Positions 45,776 through 53,344 of a DNA stretch of 64,000 nt are shown here, piece after piece; the first letter of the stretch is position 1, and each line of letters opens with the position of its first letter. The stretch comes from Mariprofundus sp. EBB-1 (GTDB lineage: Bacteria > Pseudomonadota > Zetaproteobacteria > Mariprofundales > Mariprofundaceae), in contig NZ_RCFQ01000003.1 in the NCBI RefSeq assembly GCF_003665155.1, positions 1-64,000 on the forward strand, written 5' to 3'. Both the position numbers and the translations under genes were made by a program. The notes below the pieces were generated by a model. The model was not told the origin of the DNA, did no database searches, and saw only the letters and a program-made list of their open reading frames with translations.

Positions 45776-45776
45776 G

Positions 45777-46205
45777 TTACATGTCCAGTTCGAAGTCTTG
45801 CAGCGCTGCCAGATCGGTTACAAGCTGCTTGTCCCAGCTGGCTTTGTCCCATATTTCAAAGGTTTCCCCGGTGCCTGCAAAATGGACGGCGCGAGAGAGT
45901 GATGCATGTTGACGCAGCACGCCGGCCAATAAAATACGGCCCTGTTTATCTGGTGAAAACAGTTGCGATGGGGTGATGACAGCGCGTTTGAAATGAGGCC
46001 TTAGTTTGGCAGGCATCTCTTTGACGGCTGCCTGGAGGCGTTTCCACTCACGCGTGGGATAGGCAATCAGGCAATCGGTGTTGTGCGAGCGTGTGATGAA
46101 CAATTGTCCATCGGCATGGTGGGTTTTTAGGGTGTCACGAAAAGGAGCAGGGATGCTAACGCGCCCCTTCTCATCCATGTTATTGCTGAACTCACCCTGA
46201 AACAT
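45777..46205 (-). CDS. mraZ: Transcriptional regulator MraZ
   Basis: MraZ is the DNA-binding regulator of the dcw cluster and usually represses its own promoter. The 142-residue protein has two SpoVT/AbrB-like domains, each with the DxxxR signature: MDEKGRVSIP near residue 11 and PDKQGRILL near 83. I chose ATG 46205, which gives the family start MFQGEFSNNMDEKGR; the open frame to 46250 crosses the operator boxes. Three MraZ boxes lie 40-64 bp upstream. Confidence 0.95.
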   Translation of the reverse strand: MFQGEFSNNMDEKGRVSIPAPFRDTLKTHHADGQLFITRSHNTDCLIAYPTREWKRLQAAVKEMPAKLRPHFKRAVITPSQLFSPDKQGRILLAGVLRQHASLSRAVHFAGTGETFEIWDKASWDKQLVTDLAALQDFELDM

Positions 46206-46244
46206 TGCGCTGCTGGCCTCTCCCTGTGGTCGTGTGGTTAAATT

Positions 46245-46269
46245 CCCCACGATTCCCCACTAAATCCCA
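46245..46269 (-). promoter_or_regulatory. MraZ operator: three TGGGN boxes with exact 10-bp period
   Basis: On the minus strand TGGGA (46269-46265), TGGGG (46259-46255) and TGGGG (46249-46245) are separated by two five-base spacers. This is the known MraZ box layout (TGGGN repeated with five-base gaps), so autoregulation of mraZ and the dcw cluster is expected. The boxes adjoin or overlap the expected transcription start. Confidence 0.85.
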
Positions 46270-46297
46270 ATAGTGTACCCTGTGCAAGCCTTGTCAA
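46269..46297 (-). promoter_or_regulatory. Probable sigma-70 promoter of the dcw cluster
   Basis: A consensus -35 TTGACA lies at 46297-46292. The matching -10 is imperfect: ACTATT at 46274-46269 gives a 17-bp spacer, while TACACT at 46277-46272 is closer to consensus but only 14 bp away. The position directly upstream of the MraZ boxes fits a repressible promoter. Confidence 0.6.
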
Positions 46298-46717
46298 CCC
46301 ACTTTTCATTTATTGTAACCGGCTTAAAGCGTTTAGTTGTAGGTGATTTAACCGTTATTTACGTGCTTTTGATGGGTGGGGATCTGTGGGTGTGGAGAAT
46401 GATAATCCATTGCCGAGTTGTTGGAAGAGATGTGATTCAGTCAATCATTCAGTAATTTATGTTTCATTGCTAATGCGTTTTATTGGCAGTGGATGCGGTT
46501 GTGACCCATTGTGAAGGTGACCATAATCTACCCGCTGCTGAAGTGCTATTGTAACGTGTTCTGAATTCAATCAATTCATCGTTTTTGTACTGTTGGGTGA
46601 AGAGTGTGGGCTGCAAATGACCGAATAAAGCTAAGATGCGTTTGTCGTTTTGACGATTCTGAGCGAAAATTTAAAGGCCCTCTAAAATAGATTATGTGTT
46701 TGAATGGTTTATGAAAC
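46298..46717. other. Long non-coding stretch between the divergent dcw and fab operons
   Basis: No credible gene is present in these 420 bp; a 60-codon plus-strand frame (46273-46455) begins with GTG without a ribosome site and resembles nothing. The stretch holds two further TGGG boxes on the plus strand at 46377-46381 and 46387-46391 with the same 10-bp period (see findings). It is otherwise AT-rich and featureless, and may hold the longer control region for both operons. Confidence 0.5.
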
Positions 46718-46745
46718 TTGACCCGTTAAGGACTTTCACGATAAT
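46718..46745 (+). promoter_or_regulatory. Probable sigma-70 promoter of the yceD-rpmF-plsX-fab operon
   Basis: TTGACC (46718-46723) and GATAAT (46740-46745) are separated by 16 bp, both one base off consensus. The start of yceD follows 32 bp later with a CGGAGGA ribosome site. Confidence 0.7.
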
Positions 46746-46777
46746 GCGCGCCTGCTTGAAAATGGCTCGGAGGAAAT

Positions 46778-47335
46778 ATGCAGCGACACTGGCTGGTGAC
46801 ATTGCAAAATATTTCGTCTTCCGGAAGAAGCTGGGATGCGGATGTTCCGAAGGCCTTGTTACAAGATGAGACCTGCGGTTCGGTAAATGTGCTGCCGGGC
46901 TTGACCGGTGATGTGCATTGGCGATTGGAGTTGACTCGTGTGGCTAAGTTTTTTCACCTTAGTGGTGATTGGAAGGCTGGCCTAATGCGCGACTGTAGTC
47001 GCTGTAATGCCGAGTTTGAATGGTCAACAACAGGCAAGACGGAACGTTTTTTTCAGTTTGGCTCCCCGATCAAAGAGAAGGGTGACGAGCAGGATAGTGA
47101 TGAGGAAGACGAACGGGCGTATGATTTTATTGCCAAGCCGGGTGACATTAATTTACTCGACGTGTTGCGAGAAGATGTGTGGCTGGCATGGAAGGCTGAT
47201 GTGATTTGCAGTGATTCATGCAAAGGGCTGTGTCAGGGTTGCGGTGTTAACTTAAATACCGACACGTGTCAGTGCGAGCAGGATGATAGTAATAATCCCT
47301 TCGCTGCTTTGCGCAGCTTGAAGTTGGATGGCTAA
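46778..47335 (+). CDS. yceD: YceD/DUF177 large-ribosomal-RNA accumulation protein
   Basis: The 185-residue product belongs to the DUF177 family, which nearly always precedes rpmF and is needed for normal 23S rRNA amounts in E. coli and plants. Visible marks are the DCSRCNAEFEW strand near 73-83, an acidic Asp/Glu linker, and the C-terminal cysteine cluster CSDSCKGLCQGCGVNLNTDTCQC with the typical NLN. It is the first gene of the operon, led by a strong ribosome site. Confidence 0.9.
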   Translation: MQRHWLVTLQNISSSGRSWDADVPKALLQDETCGSVNVLPGLTGDVHWRLELTRVAKFFHLSGDWKAGLMRDCSRCNAEFEWSTTGKTERFFQFGSPIKEKGDEQDSDEEDERAYDFIAKPGDINLLDVLREDVWLAWKADVICSDSCKGLCQGCGVNLNTDTCQCEQDDSNNPFAALRSLKLDG

Positions 47336-47400
47336 GAAAGTGTTAGTTAGATTTAGTTTTTAAGACGGGTCCGGTTGGATCAATCTTGTAGGAGAGTAAG

Positions 47401-47583
47401 ATGGCAGTACCAAAGAGAAAAACCAGTGTATCCAAGCGTAAAATGCGTCGTTCGCATCACGCAATCGTTCCAGCAGGCATGTCTGAATGTCCTGAGTGTG
47501 GCGAAATGATGCGTCCACATCACGCATGTCCGCATTGCGGCACATATAAGGGCCGTGCTGTAAAGTCTTCAGCTGAAGATTGA
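47401..47583 (+). CDS. rpmF: 50S ribosomal protein L32
   Basis: This 60-residue basic protein begins MAVPKRKTSVSKRKMRRSHH, a nearly invariant L32 start. It keeps the zinc-ribbon cysteines CPEC and CPHC (about 28-46). It lies 65 bp after yceD and before plsX, the standard order. Confidence 0.97.
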   Translation: MAVPKRKTSVSKRKMRRSHHAIVPAGMSECPECGEMMRPHHACPHCGTYKGRAVKSSAED

Positions 47584-47638
47584 TCTAAAGGATAATTGCC
47601 TTGGCTGAATCTGACCGCGACTCCAGTGCGACTGCTTT

Positions 47639-47712
47639 AACGCGCATGCATTTTACCCACTCTATGATATGAAATATCATCACAGGGTGGAAAAAAAGCA
47701 TGCAAGCGCGTT
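47639..47712 (+). promoter_or_regulatory. Long hairpin in the leader of plsX
   Basis: AACGC (47639-47643) pairs with GCGTT near 47708-47712, then GCATGC (47644-47649) with GCATGC (47698-47703). Next come TTTT with AAAA and ACCC with GGGT, with small bulges, and the tip holds a short GATAT/ATATC hairpin. The stem ends only ten bases before the plsX ATG, where no ribosome site is visible. Translational control is inferred. Confidence 0.55.
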
Positions 47713-47721
47713 GTTTGTTAC

Positions 47722-48759
47722 ATGTTAACAAAGAGCGAAATTCGATTATTGGTTGATGGTCATGGCGGCGATAGTGCGCCAAGCATGGTGATTGAAGCGC
47801 TAATGATGGCGCTTTCTAAAACATTTACACGTCAGTTTGATAGTCCTATCAAGTTTGGCATTGTCGGTCAGGAAGAACTCATTCGCCCGCTTTTAGAGCA
47901 GCACGGTCTTGAAGACCGTGTTGTTTTGGTTGCTTCTACAGACGTTGTTGGCATGTGTGATTCACCGTCGCATGCCTTGCGACGGAAAAAAGATTCATCC
48001 ATTCATGTGGGTGCGCGCCTGGTGCGTGATGGTGAGTGGGATGCCTTGGTTAGCGCTGGTAATACCGGCGCACTGATGGCTATTTCCAAACTGCTATTGA
48101 GAATGGTTCCGGGCATTGACCGTCCGGCGATCGCTTCCATGATTCCGGCCGTTGATAATGGTCGTACCTTGATGCTGGATGCCGGCGCCAACTCGGAATG
48201 TACATCTGATCATCTGGTTCAGTTTGCTATCATGGGTAGCTGTTATTTACAGGCTGCGGAGGGCATTGAAAGTCCGCGTGTAGGTTTGTTGAATATTGGC
48301 AGTGAAGACATTAAAGGAACTGATGTTATCAAGTTAACATCGAGTAAGTTGTCTGACACAACGCTGAATTATATCGGTAATGTTGAAGGTACCGATCTGT
48401 TTGGTGATAAGGTGGACGTGGTTGTATGTGATGGTTTTGTTGGCAATGTGGCCTTGAAAACCATGGAAGGCACGGCGCGTTTCCTGGCGGATAGTATGAA
48501 GCAGGAGCTTACATCCGGTCTTGTTTCCAAGGCGGGTGCGTTAATTGCCAAACGTGCATTGAAGCGCTTTAAAGATAAAGTGAATCCGGGTAAATATAAT
48601 GGTGCTCCATTGCTTGGTTTGAATGGTATTGTGGTGAAAAGTCATGGTGGAGCAGATGCCGAGAGTTTTGTCAGTGCGATAGCTGTTGCCGCTCGCGAAG
48701 TCAGTGAAAACCTTACAAGTCGTATTTCCGAATCAGTACAGGAGCAGATAGAATCATGA
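47722..48759 (+). CDS. plsX: Phosphate acyltransferase PlsX
   Basis: PlsX makes acyl-phosphate from acyl-ACP to start phospholipid synthesis. The 345-residue protein opens RLLVDGHGGDSAPSMVIEAL (family DxMGGD replaced by DGHGGD). It carries SAGNTGALMA, RPAIASMIP, LDAGANSECTSDHLVQFA, and VVCDGFVGNVALKTMEG. The ATG at 47722 has no clear ribosome site and follows a long hairpin. The last codon overlaps fabH by four bases. Confidence 0.95.
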   Translation: MLTKSEIRLLVDGHGGDSAPSMVIEALMMALSKTFTRQFDSPIKFGIVGQEELIRPLLEQHGLEDRVVLVASTDVVGMCDSPSHALRRKKDSSIHVGARLVRDGEWDALVSAGNTGALMAISKLLLRMVPGIDRPAIASMIPAVDNGRTLMLDAGANSECTSDHLVQFAIMGSCYLQAAEGIESPRVGLLNIGSEDIKGTDVIKLTSSKLSDTTLNYIGNVEGTDLFGDKVDVVVCDGFVGNVALKTMEGTARFLADSMKQELTSGLVSKAGALIAKRALKRFKDKVNPGKYNGAPLLGLNGIVVKSHGGADAESFVSAIAVAAREVSENLTSRISESVQEQIES

Positions 48760-49775
48760 CTCTTTCCTCAGTGCATATTATTGGTGTCGGCGGTTATCTG
48801 CCTGAACGCATTATGACCAATGCGGATTTGGAAGCTTTGGTTGATACGACGGATGAATGGATCGCTGAACGCACCGGTATTCGTCAGCGCCATATTATTG
48901 CAGAAGATCAGATGACCTCTGATTTGGCCGTTGAGGCTGCCAAAATGGCACTGCTTGATGCAGGCATCACGATTGATGATATTGATGCGCTGGTGGTTGC
49001 GACAACTACACCGGATATGATTTTTCCTTCGACGGCAACAGTGGTGCAGAGCAAGCTCGGTGGCAAAGAGTTTCCTGCCTGGGATGTTCAGGCTGTCTGT
49101 TCCGGTTTTGTTTACGGATTAGCCCATCTTGAAGGCATGATGCGCGCTGGTATGTATAAACGTGTACTGATGATCGGTGCTGAATCGATGAGCCGTATTG
49201 TTGATTGGACCGACCGTGGTACTTGTATCTTGTTTGGCGATGGCGCCGGTGCGGTTGTGCTTGAAGCGGGCGGGCCGGATGCTGAAAATGGTATGGTTGG
49301 TTCTATTTTGCACGCCGATGGTTCTTATCGTGAATTGTTAAAGGCGCATCATACTCATCCTAAGTTAAGCCCTGAAATGCATCATCAGAAAATTGATTTT
49401 CGCATTGATTCTGCTGGTACGGCTGCCGTTGAAATGAAAGGCAATGAAGTCTTTCGCATTGCTGTTACCAAGCTTGGTAGTGTAGTGAAAGAGATTCTCG
49501 CCAAACATGAATTAACCGATTCTGATATTGATTGGCTGGTACCGCATCAGGCCAATATTCGCATTATTCAGGCGACAGCAAAAAAGTTGAAGATGGATAT
49601 GGACCGGGTGGCACTTACCGTGGCGACCCATGGCAACACCTCTTCTGCCAGTGTGCCGCTGGCACTCAATGATCTCTATCGTTCAGGTAAACTTGAAAAA
49701 GGCCAGTTGATTCTGCTTGAAGCATTTGCGGGTGGATTTGCCTGGGGTGCAAACCTCTTACGCTGGTCGAAGTGA
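48756..49775 (+). CDS. fabH: 3-oxoacyl-ACP synthase III
   Basis: FabH starts fatty-acid synthesis by condensing acetyl-CoA with malonyl-ACP. The 339-residue thiolase-fold enzyme has the catalytic Cys in VQAVCSGFVYGL near 115, the His in VPHQANIRI near 264, and the Asn in HGNTSSASVP near 294. ERTGIRQRH and GDGAGAVVLE are also typical. It overlaps plsX by four bases. Confidence 0.97.
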   Translation: MTLSSVHIIGVGGYLPERIMTNADLEALVDTTDEWIAERTGIRQRHIIAEDQMTSDLAVEAAKMALLDAGITIDDIDALVVATTTPDMIFPSTATVVQSKLGGKEFPAWDVQAVCSGFVYGLAHLEGMMRAGMYKRVLMIGAESMSRIVDWTDRGTCILFGDGAGAVVLEAGGPDAENGMVGSILHADGSYRELLKAHHTHPKLSPEMHHQKIDFRIDSAGTAAVEMKGNEVFRIAVTKLGSVVKEILAKHELTDSDIDWLVPHQANIRIIQATAKKLKMDMDRVALTVATHGNTSSASVPLALNDLYRSGKLEKGQLILLEAFAGGFAWGANLLRWSK

Positions 49776-49793
49776 TGAATAAATAGTCAAAGG

Positions 49794-49880
49794 CTTTTAC
49801 CGCAAAGGACGCAAAGAAATCCTTTAAGCATTTCATTCTGGATGGTTTGACCTTTACTTTGCGTACTTTGCGGTGAAAAG
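49794..49880. repeat. Long inverted repeat between fabH and fabD
   Basis: The left arm (49794-49816) and right arm (49857-49880) are complementary over 23 bases, with one mismatch and one extra base, around a 40-base loop. Each arm contains the same CGCAAAG(G)-type unit twice. It has the look of a dispersed palindromic element. No T-run follows, so it is not a plain terminator. Confidence 0.75.
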
Positions 49881-49920
49881 TTTTATAGTTGAATGATTAA
49901 AACGAATGAAGGATGTAAAC

Positions 49921-50862
49921 GTGGCTGATTTTGTATTTTTATTTCCCGGTCAGGGATCACAATCCAAAGGTATGCTGGATGCGTTTGATGGCATTGATAT
50001 TGTAGCGCGTACGCTTGAAGAGGCGTCTGATGCCCTGGGCTTTGATATGGCCGCTCTTATTCGTGATGATGCGGATGATAAGCTTGGTCAAACGCAATTT
50101 ACCCAGCCAGCTCTGTTAACGGCATCGACTGCGATGCTACGCTTGTGGCAAGAGCAGGGCGGCCCTGCTCCCGTTCAGGTGGCTGGCCATTCGCTGGGTG
50201 AGTACTCAGCGCTGGTTGCTGCTGGCGTGATCGCTTTCTCTGACGCTGTCAAATTAGTCTCATTTCGCGGCAAAGCGATGACAGAAGCTGTGCCTGCTGG
50301 TGTGGGTAGCATGGCAGCGATTTTAGGATTAGCGGATGATGTGATTGGCGATCTGTGTAGCACTGTTTCTGATTCAGAGCATAAAGTGTGGGCGGCGAAT
50401 TATAATTGTCCCGGCCAGTTGGTGGTTGCCGGCCACGCGAGTGCAGTAGAACGTTTAATTGTAGCGGCCAAAGAGGCTGGTGCAAAACGTGCATTACCAT
50501 TGGCTGTGAGTGCTCCGTCACACACGCCATTAATGCAGTCGGCTGCAGATCAAATGGCACAGCGTTTACAGGACGTGGCATTTAATACTCCAGCCTGCCC
50601 TGTTTGGGGTAATGCAAATGCGACAACGGAAACGAATGTTGATAACATTAGAGCAGCACTTGTAGCGCAACTTGTATCACCAGTGCGCTGGACAGAAACT
50701 GTTCAGCAGTTATCCAATGCTGGTGTTAGCAAAGCCGTTGAAATGGGCCCGGGCAAGGTGTTGGCCGGTCTTGTTAAACGCATTGACCGTAACATGGTTG
50801 TTGGTCCTGCTTTTGGGCCTGATAAGATTGAAAGCAGCATTGCTTTGATGAATGCTGATTAA
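49921..50862 (+). CDS. fabD: Malonyl-CoA:ACP transacylase
   Basis: FabD loads malonyl onto ACP. The 313-residue protein has FLFPGQGSQ at the start, the nucleophile motif GHSLGEYSAL with Ser near 90, and the His in SAPSHTPLM near 199. The open frame includes an ATG at 49906, but GTG 49921 has GAAGGA seven bases upstream and gives the family N-terminus, so I prefer it. Confidence 0.96.
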   Translation: MADFVFLFPGQGSQSKGMLDAFDGIDIVARTLEEASDALGFDMAALIRDDADDKLGQTQFTQPALLTASTAMLRLWQEQGGPAPVQVAGHSLGEYSALVAAGVIAFSDAVKLVSFRGKAMTEAVPAGVGSMAAILGLADDVIGDLCSTVSDSEHKVWAANYNCPGQLVVAGHASAVERLIVAAKEAGAKRALPLAVSAPSHTPLMQSAADQMAQRLQDVAFNTPACPVWGNANATTETNVDNIRAALVAQLVSPVRWTETVQQLSNAGVSKAVEMGPGKVLAGLVKRIDRNMVVGPAFGPDKIESSIALMNAD

Positions 50863-50875
50863 GAAGGGAGCTAGC

Positions 50876-51616
50876 ATGAGTGATTCTAAAACAGCATTGG
50901 TGACCGGCGCTAGTCGGGGGATTGGTAACGTGGTTGCCAGAGCATTGGCAAAAGCTGGTTTTAATCTGGCTATTTGCGGTACGACTCAGGCCACCATTGA
51001 TAAAGCTGCTGAAACCCTGCGTGCAGACTTTGGCGTTGAAGTGCTGGCTAAAGCGGTGGATGTATCTGATCGTGAACAGATGCAGAGCTTTGTGCAGCAG
51101 ACAGCTAAACATTTCGGTGGCTTGAATGTGCTGGTTAATAACGCTGGCATCACCCGTGATAATCTCTCTATGCGTATGAAAGAAGATGAGTGGAACGCGG
51201 TGATCGATACGAACCTCTCTTCGGTGTTTCATGCCATGCAGGCTGCATTAAAACCCATGATGCGCGCCCGTGGTGGCCGCATTATTAACATCTCATCGGT
51301 TGTGGCGGGCATGGGTAATCCCGGTCAGCTTAATTATTGCGCCAGTAAAGGTGGTGTGGAAGCAATGACACGCTCATTAGCGCGTGAAATTGGTTCGCGT
51401 AATATTACCGTTAATGCAGTTGCTCCGGGTTTTATTGCCACGGATATGACTGCGGATTTGGGTGACGATGCGCATGCGAAGTTAACTGGCCAAATTCCTT
51501 TAGGACGCCTTGGACAGCCAGAAGATATTGCAGCAGCAGTTGCTTTTCTTGCCAGTGATGCAGCGGGCTACATTACCGGACAGGTGTTGCATGTAAATGG
51601 CGGCATGCACATGTAA
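50876..51616 (+). CDS. fabG: 3-oxoacyl-ACP reductase
   Basis: FabG reduces the 3-keto group with NADPH in each elongation cycle. The 246-residue short-chain dehydrogenase has TGASRGIGN near 11-19, NNAGITRDN near 86, catalytic Ser in ISSV and the YCASKGG motif near 153-159, and the ending ITGQVLHVNGGMHM. ATG 50876 has GGAG five bases ahead; the frame extending to 50852 lies in the end of fabD. Confidence 0.97.
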   Translation: MSDSKTALVTGASRGIGNVVARALAKAGFNLAICGTTQATIDKAAETLRADFGVEVLAKAVDVSDREQMQSFVQQTAKHFGGLNVLVNNAGITRDNLSMRMKEDEWNAVIDTNLSSVFHAMQAALKPMMRARGGRIINISSVVAGMGNPGQLNYCASKGGVEAMTRSLAREIGSRNITVNAVAPGFIATDMTADLGDDAHAKLTGQIPLGRLGQPEDIAAAVAFLASDAAGYITGQVLHVNGGMHM

Positions 51617-51721
51617 TTCGTTTTATGGCGTAGCTGTAAAACAGATTTCACACTTGTGCGGTACTTGTGTGGATATAAACCTTATGATAGAAGCCGCACT
51701 ATAAAAATTTCGGGAGGACTT

Positions 51722-51961
51722 ATGTCTGCAGAAATCGAAGCTAAAATTATTAAAATTGTATCTGATCAGTTGAATGTTGATGAAGGTGAAATCAGCCCTG
51801 ATTCTTCTTTTGTTGACGATCTGGGTGCAGATTCACTGGATACTGTTGAGTTGGTAATGGCATTTGAAGAAGAGTTCGGTGTTGAAATTCCAGACGAAGA
51901 TGCTGAAGGCATCCAAAGCGTGCAGAACGCAATCGACTACATCGCTGCTAAAGCAGAATAA
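51722..51961 (+). CDS. acpP: Acyl carrier protein
   Basis: ACP carries growing acyl chains on phosphopantetheine. This acidic 79-residue protein has the DSLD attachment motif ([19 protein letters not shown]) with Ser at about 38. ATG 51722 has GGGAGGA a few bases ahead; the frame to 51656 is not coding. A 105-bp gap after fabG suggests an extra promoter for this highly expressed protein, but I see no clear one. Confidence 0.98.
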   Translation: MSAEIEAKIIKIVSDQLNVDEGEISPDSSFVDDLGADSLDTVELVMAFEEEFGVEIPDEDAEGIQSVQNAIDYIAAKAE

Positions 51962-51967
51962 TTCCTT

Positions 51968-53212
51968 ATGACCAGACGCGTAGTCGTCACTGGTGTTGGG
52001 CTGGTTACTCCGCTCGGCACTGGTACAGATGTTACTTGGAATAATTTGATTGCCGGCAAGTCCGGTATTCGCCGAATAAGCCATTTTGATGCGGAAGCAA
52101 CCGGCATGGCCTGCACTATTGCAGGCGAAGTTCCCGATTTTAAAGTCGAGGATTATGTGAATCGCAAAGATGCTCGTAAAATGGATACCTTTATTCAGTA
52201 CGGTATCGCTGCGGCTGATATGGCACTCAAACAGTCGGGTCTGGAAATTACCGATGCCAATGCAGATCGAGTAGGTGTAGCGATCGGTTCTGGAATTGGT
52301 GGTATGCCGGCGATTGAAAAAACCATGCGTGCCTATGAGAAAGGTGGTGCTCGCAAGATATCACCATTCTTTATTCCCATGACCATTATCAATATGGCAT
52401 CTGGCTGGGTCTCCATGCTGACTGGTGCCAAGGGGCCGAATGTGGCAACGGTTACCGCCTGTGCTACAGCTACCCATGCGATTGGTGAAGCATTTGAAAT
52501 TGTCGCCAGTGGCAAGGCAGACGCCATGATTGCCGGTGGTACAGAAGCATGTATTTGTGAACTGGCTGTGGGTGGTTTCAGTGCATCTCGTGCGCTTTCC
52601 ACACGCAATGACGAACCTGAACGTGCATCCCGTCCATGGGATGTTGATCGTGATGGATTTATTATGGGTGAGGGCGCCGGTATTTTGATGCTGGAATCCT
52701 TGGAGTCCGCTCAGGCCCGTGGTGCTACTATTCTGGCTGAATTGTCCGGTTTTGGTATGTCATCAGATGCCTATCATATTACCACACCATCGCCACGCGG
52801 TGAGGGTGGTGGTCGTTGCATGAAGATGGCGCTTGATTCAGCTGGTGTGAAGCCTGAAGATGTTGATTATATCAATGCTCATGGTACCTCAACACCTGCC
52901 GGTGATATCTGTGAAACACAGGGTATCAAGGATCTGTTCGGTGACCATGCTGCCAAACTGATGGTTTCATCGACCAAGTCGATGACTGGTCATCTGCTCG
53001 GTGCTGCCGGTGGTATTGAAGCTGCATTCACTGTGTTGGCGTTGCATCATGGTATTGTGCCTCCTACGATCAATTTGGAGAATCAAGATCCGGAATGTGA
53101 TTTGGATTTTGTTCCGAATGAAGCGCGTCATGCGGATATCAAGGTGGCTATTTCCAACTCCTTCGGATTTGGTGGTACCAACGCTTCAGTTGTTATTCGC
53201 AAGTTCGACTGA
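51968..53212 (+). CDS. fabF: 3-oxoacyl-ACP synthase II
   Basis: FabF performs the elongation condensations. The 414-residue protein opens RRVVVTGVGLVTPLGTGTD and has the catalytic Cys in TACATATHAIGEAF near 164, the first His in NAHGTSTPAGD near 305, and the second in STKSMTGHLLGAAGGIEA near 342. It follows acpP by six bases and is the last gene of the fab unit; a MITE-like palindrome follows. Confidence 0.98.
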   Translation: MTRRVVVTGVGLVTPLGTGTDVTWNNLIAGKSGIRRISHFDAEATGMACTIAGEVPDFKVEDYVNRKDARKMDTFIQYGIAAADMALKQSGLEITDANADRVGVAIGSGIGGMPAIEKTMRAYEKGGARKISPFFIPMTIINMASGWVSMLTGAKGPNVATVTACATATHAIGEAFEIVASGKADAMIAGGTEACICELAVGGFSASRALSTRNDEPERASRPWDVDRDGFIMGEGAGILMLESLESAQARGATILAELSGFGMSSDAYHITTPSPRGEGGGRCMKMALDSAGVKPEDVDYINAHGTSTPAGDICETQGIKDLFGDHAAKLMVSSTKSMTGHLLGAAGGIEAAFTVLALHHGIVPPTINLENQDPECDLDFVPNEARHADIKVAISNSFGFGGTNASVVIRKFD

Positions 53213-53336
53213 CAGTAACTATTCAGCTCACCCCCTGATTTTCCTAATGCCTGTGTTAAAAATGCTCACTTACACTAGTAAGCTCCGCTTTTTTACCTTG
53301 TCCTTAGAAAAATCAGAGGCAATCTGAACAGTTACT
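53213..53336. mobile_element. MITE-like palindromic element after fabF
   Basis: Outer arms 53214-53226 and 53324-53336 are complementary in 12 of 13 bases; inner arms 53235-53247 and 53304-53316 also in 12 of 13. The centre holds CTTAC-ACTA-GTAAG. The whole 124 bp folds on itself and carries no gene, like a small non-autonomous transposable element. No target duplication is obvious. Confidence 0.5.
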
Positions 53337-53344
53337 ATAGATAG

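Noticed and set aside
46273-46455. 60-codon plus-strand frame in the mraZ-yceD gap
   Set aside because: It begins with GTG without a ribosome site, overlaps the mraZ promoter and has an unlikely composition.
46594-46611. TGGGT and TGGGC on the plus strand as further MraZ boxes
   Set aside because: They are 13 bp apart, not 10, so they do not fit the operator rule.
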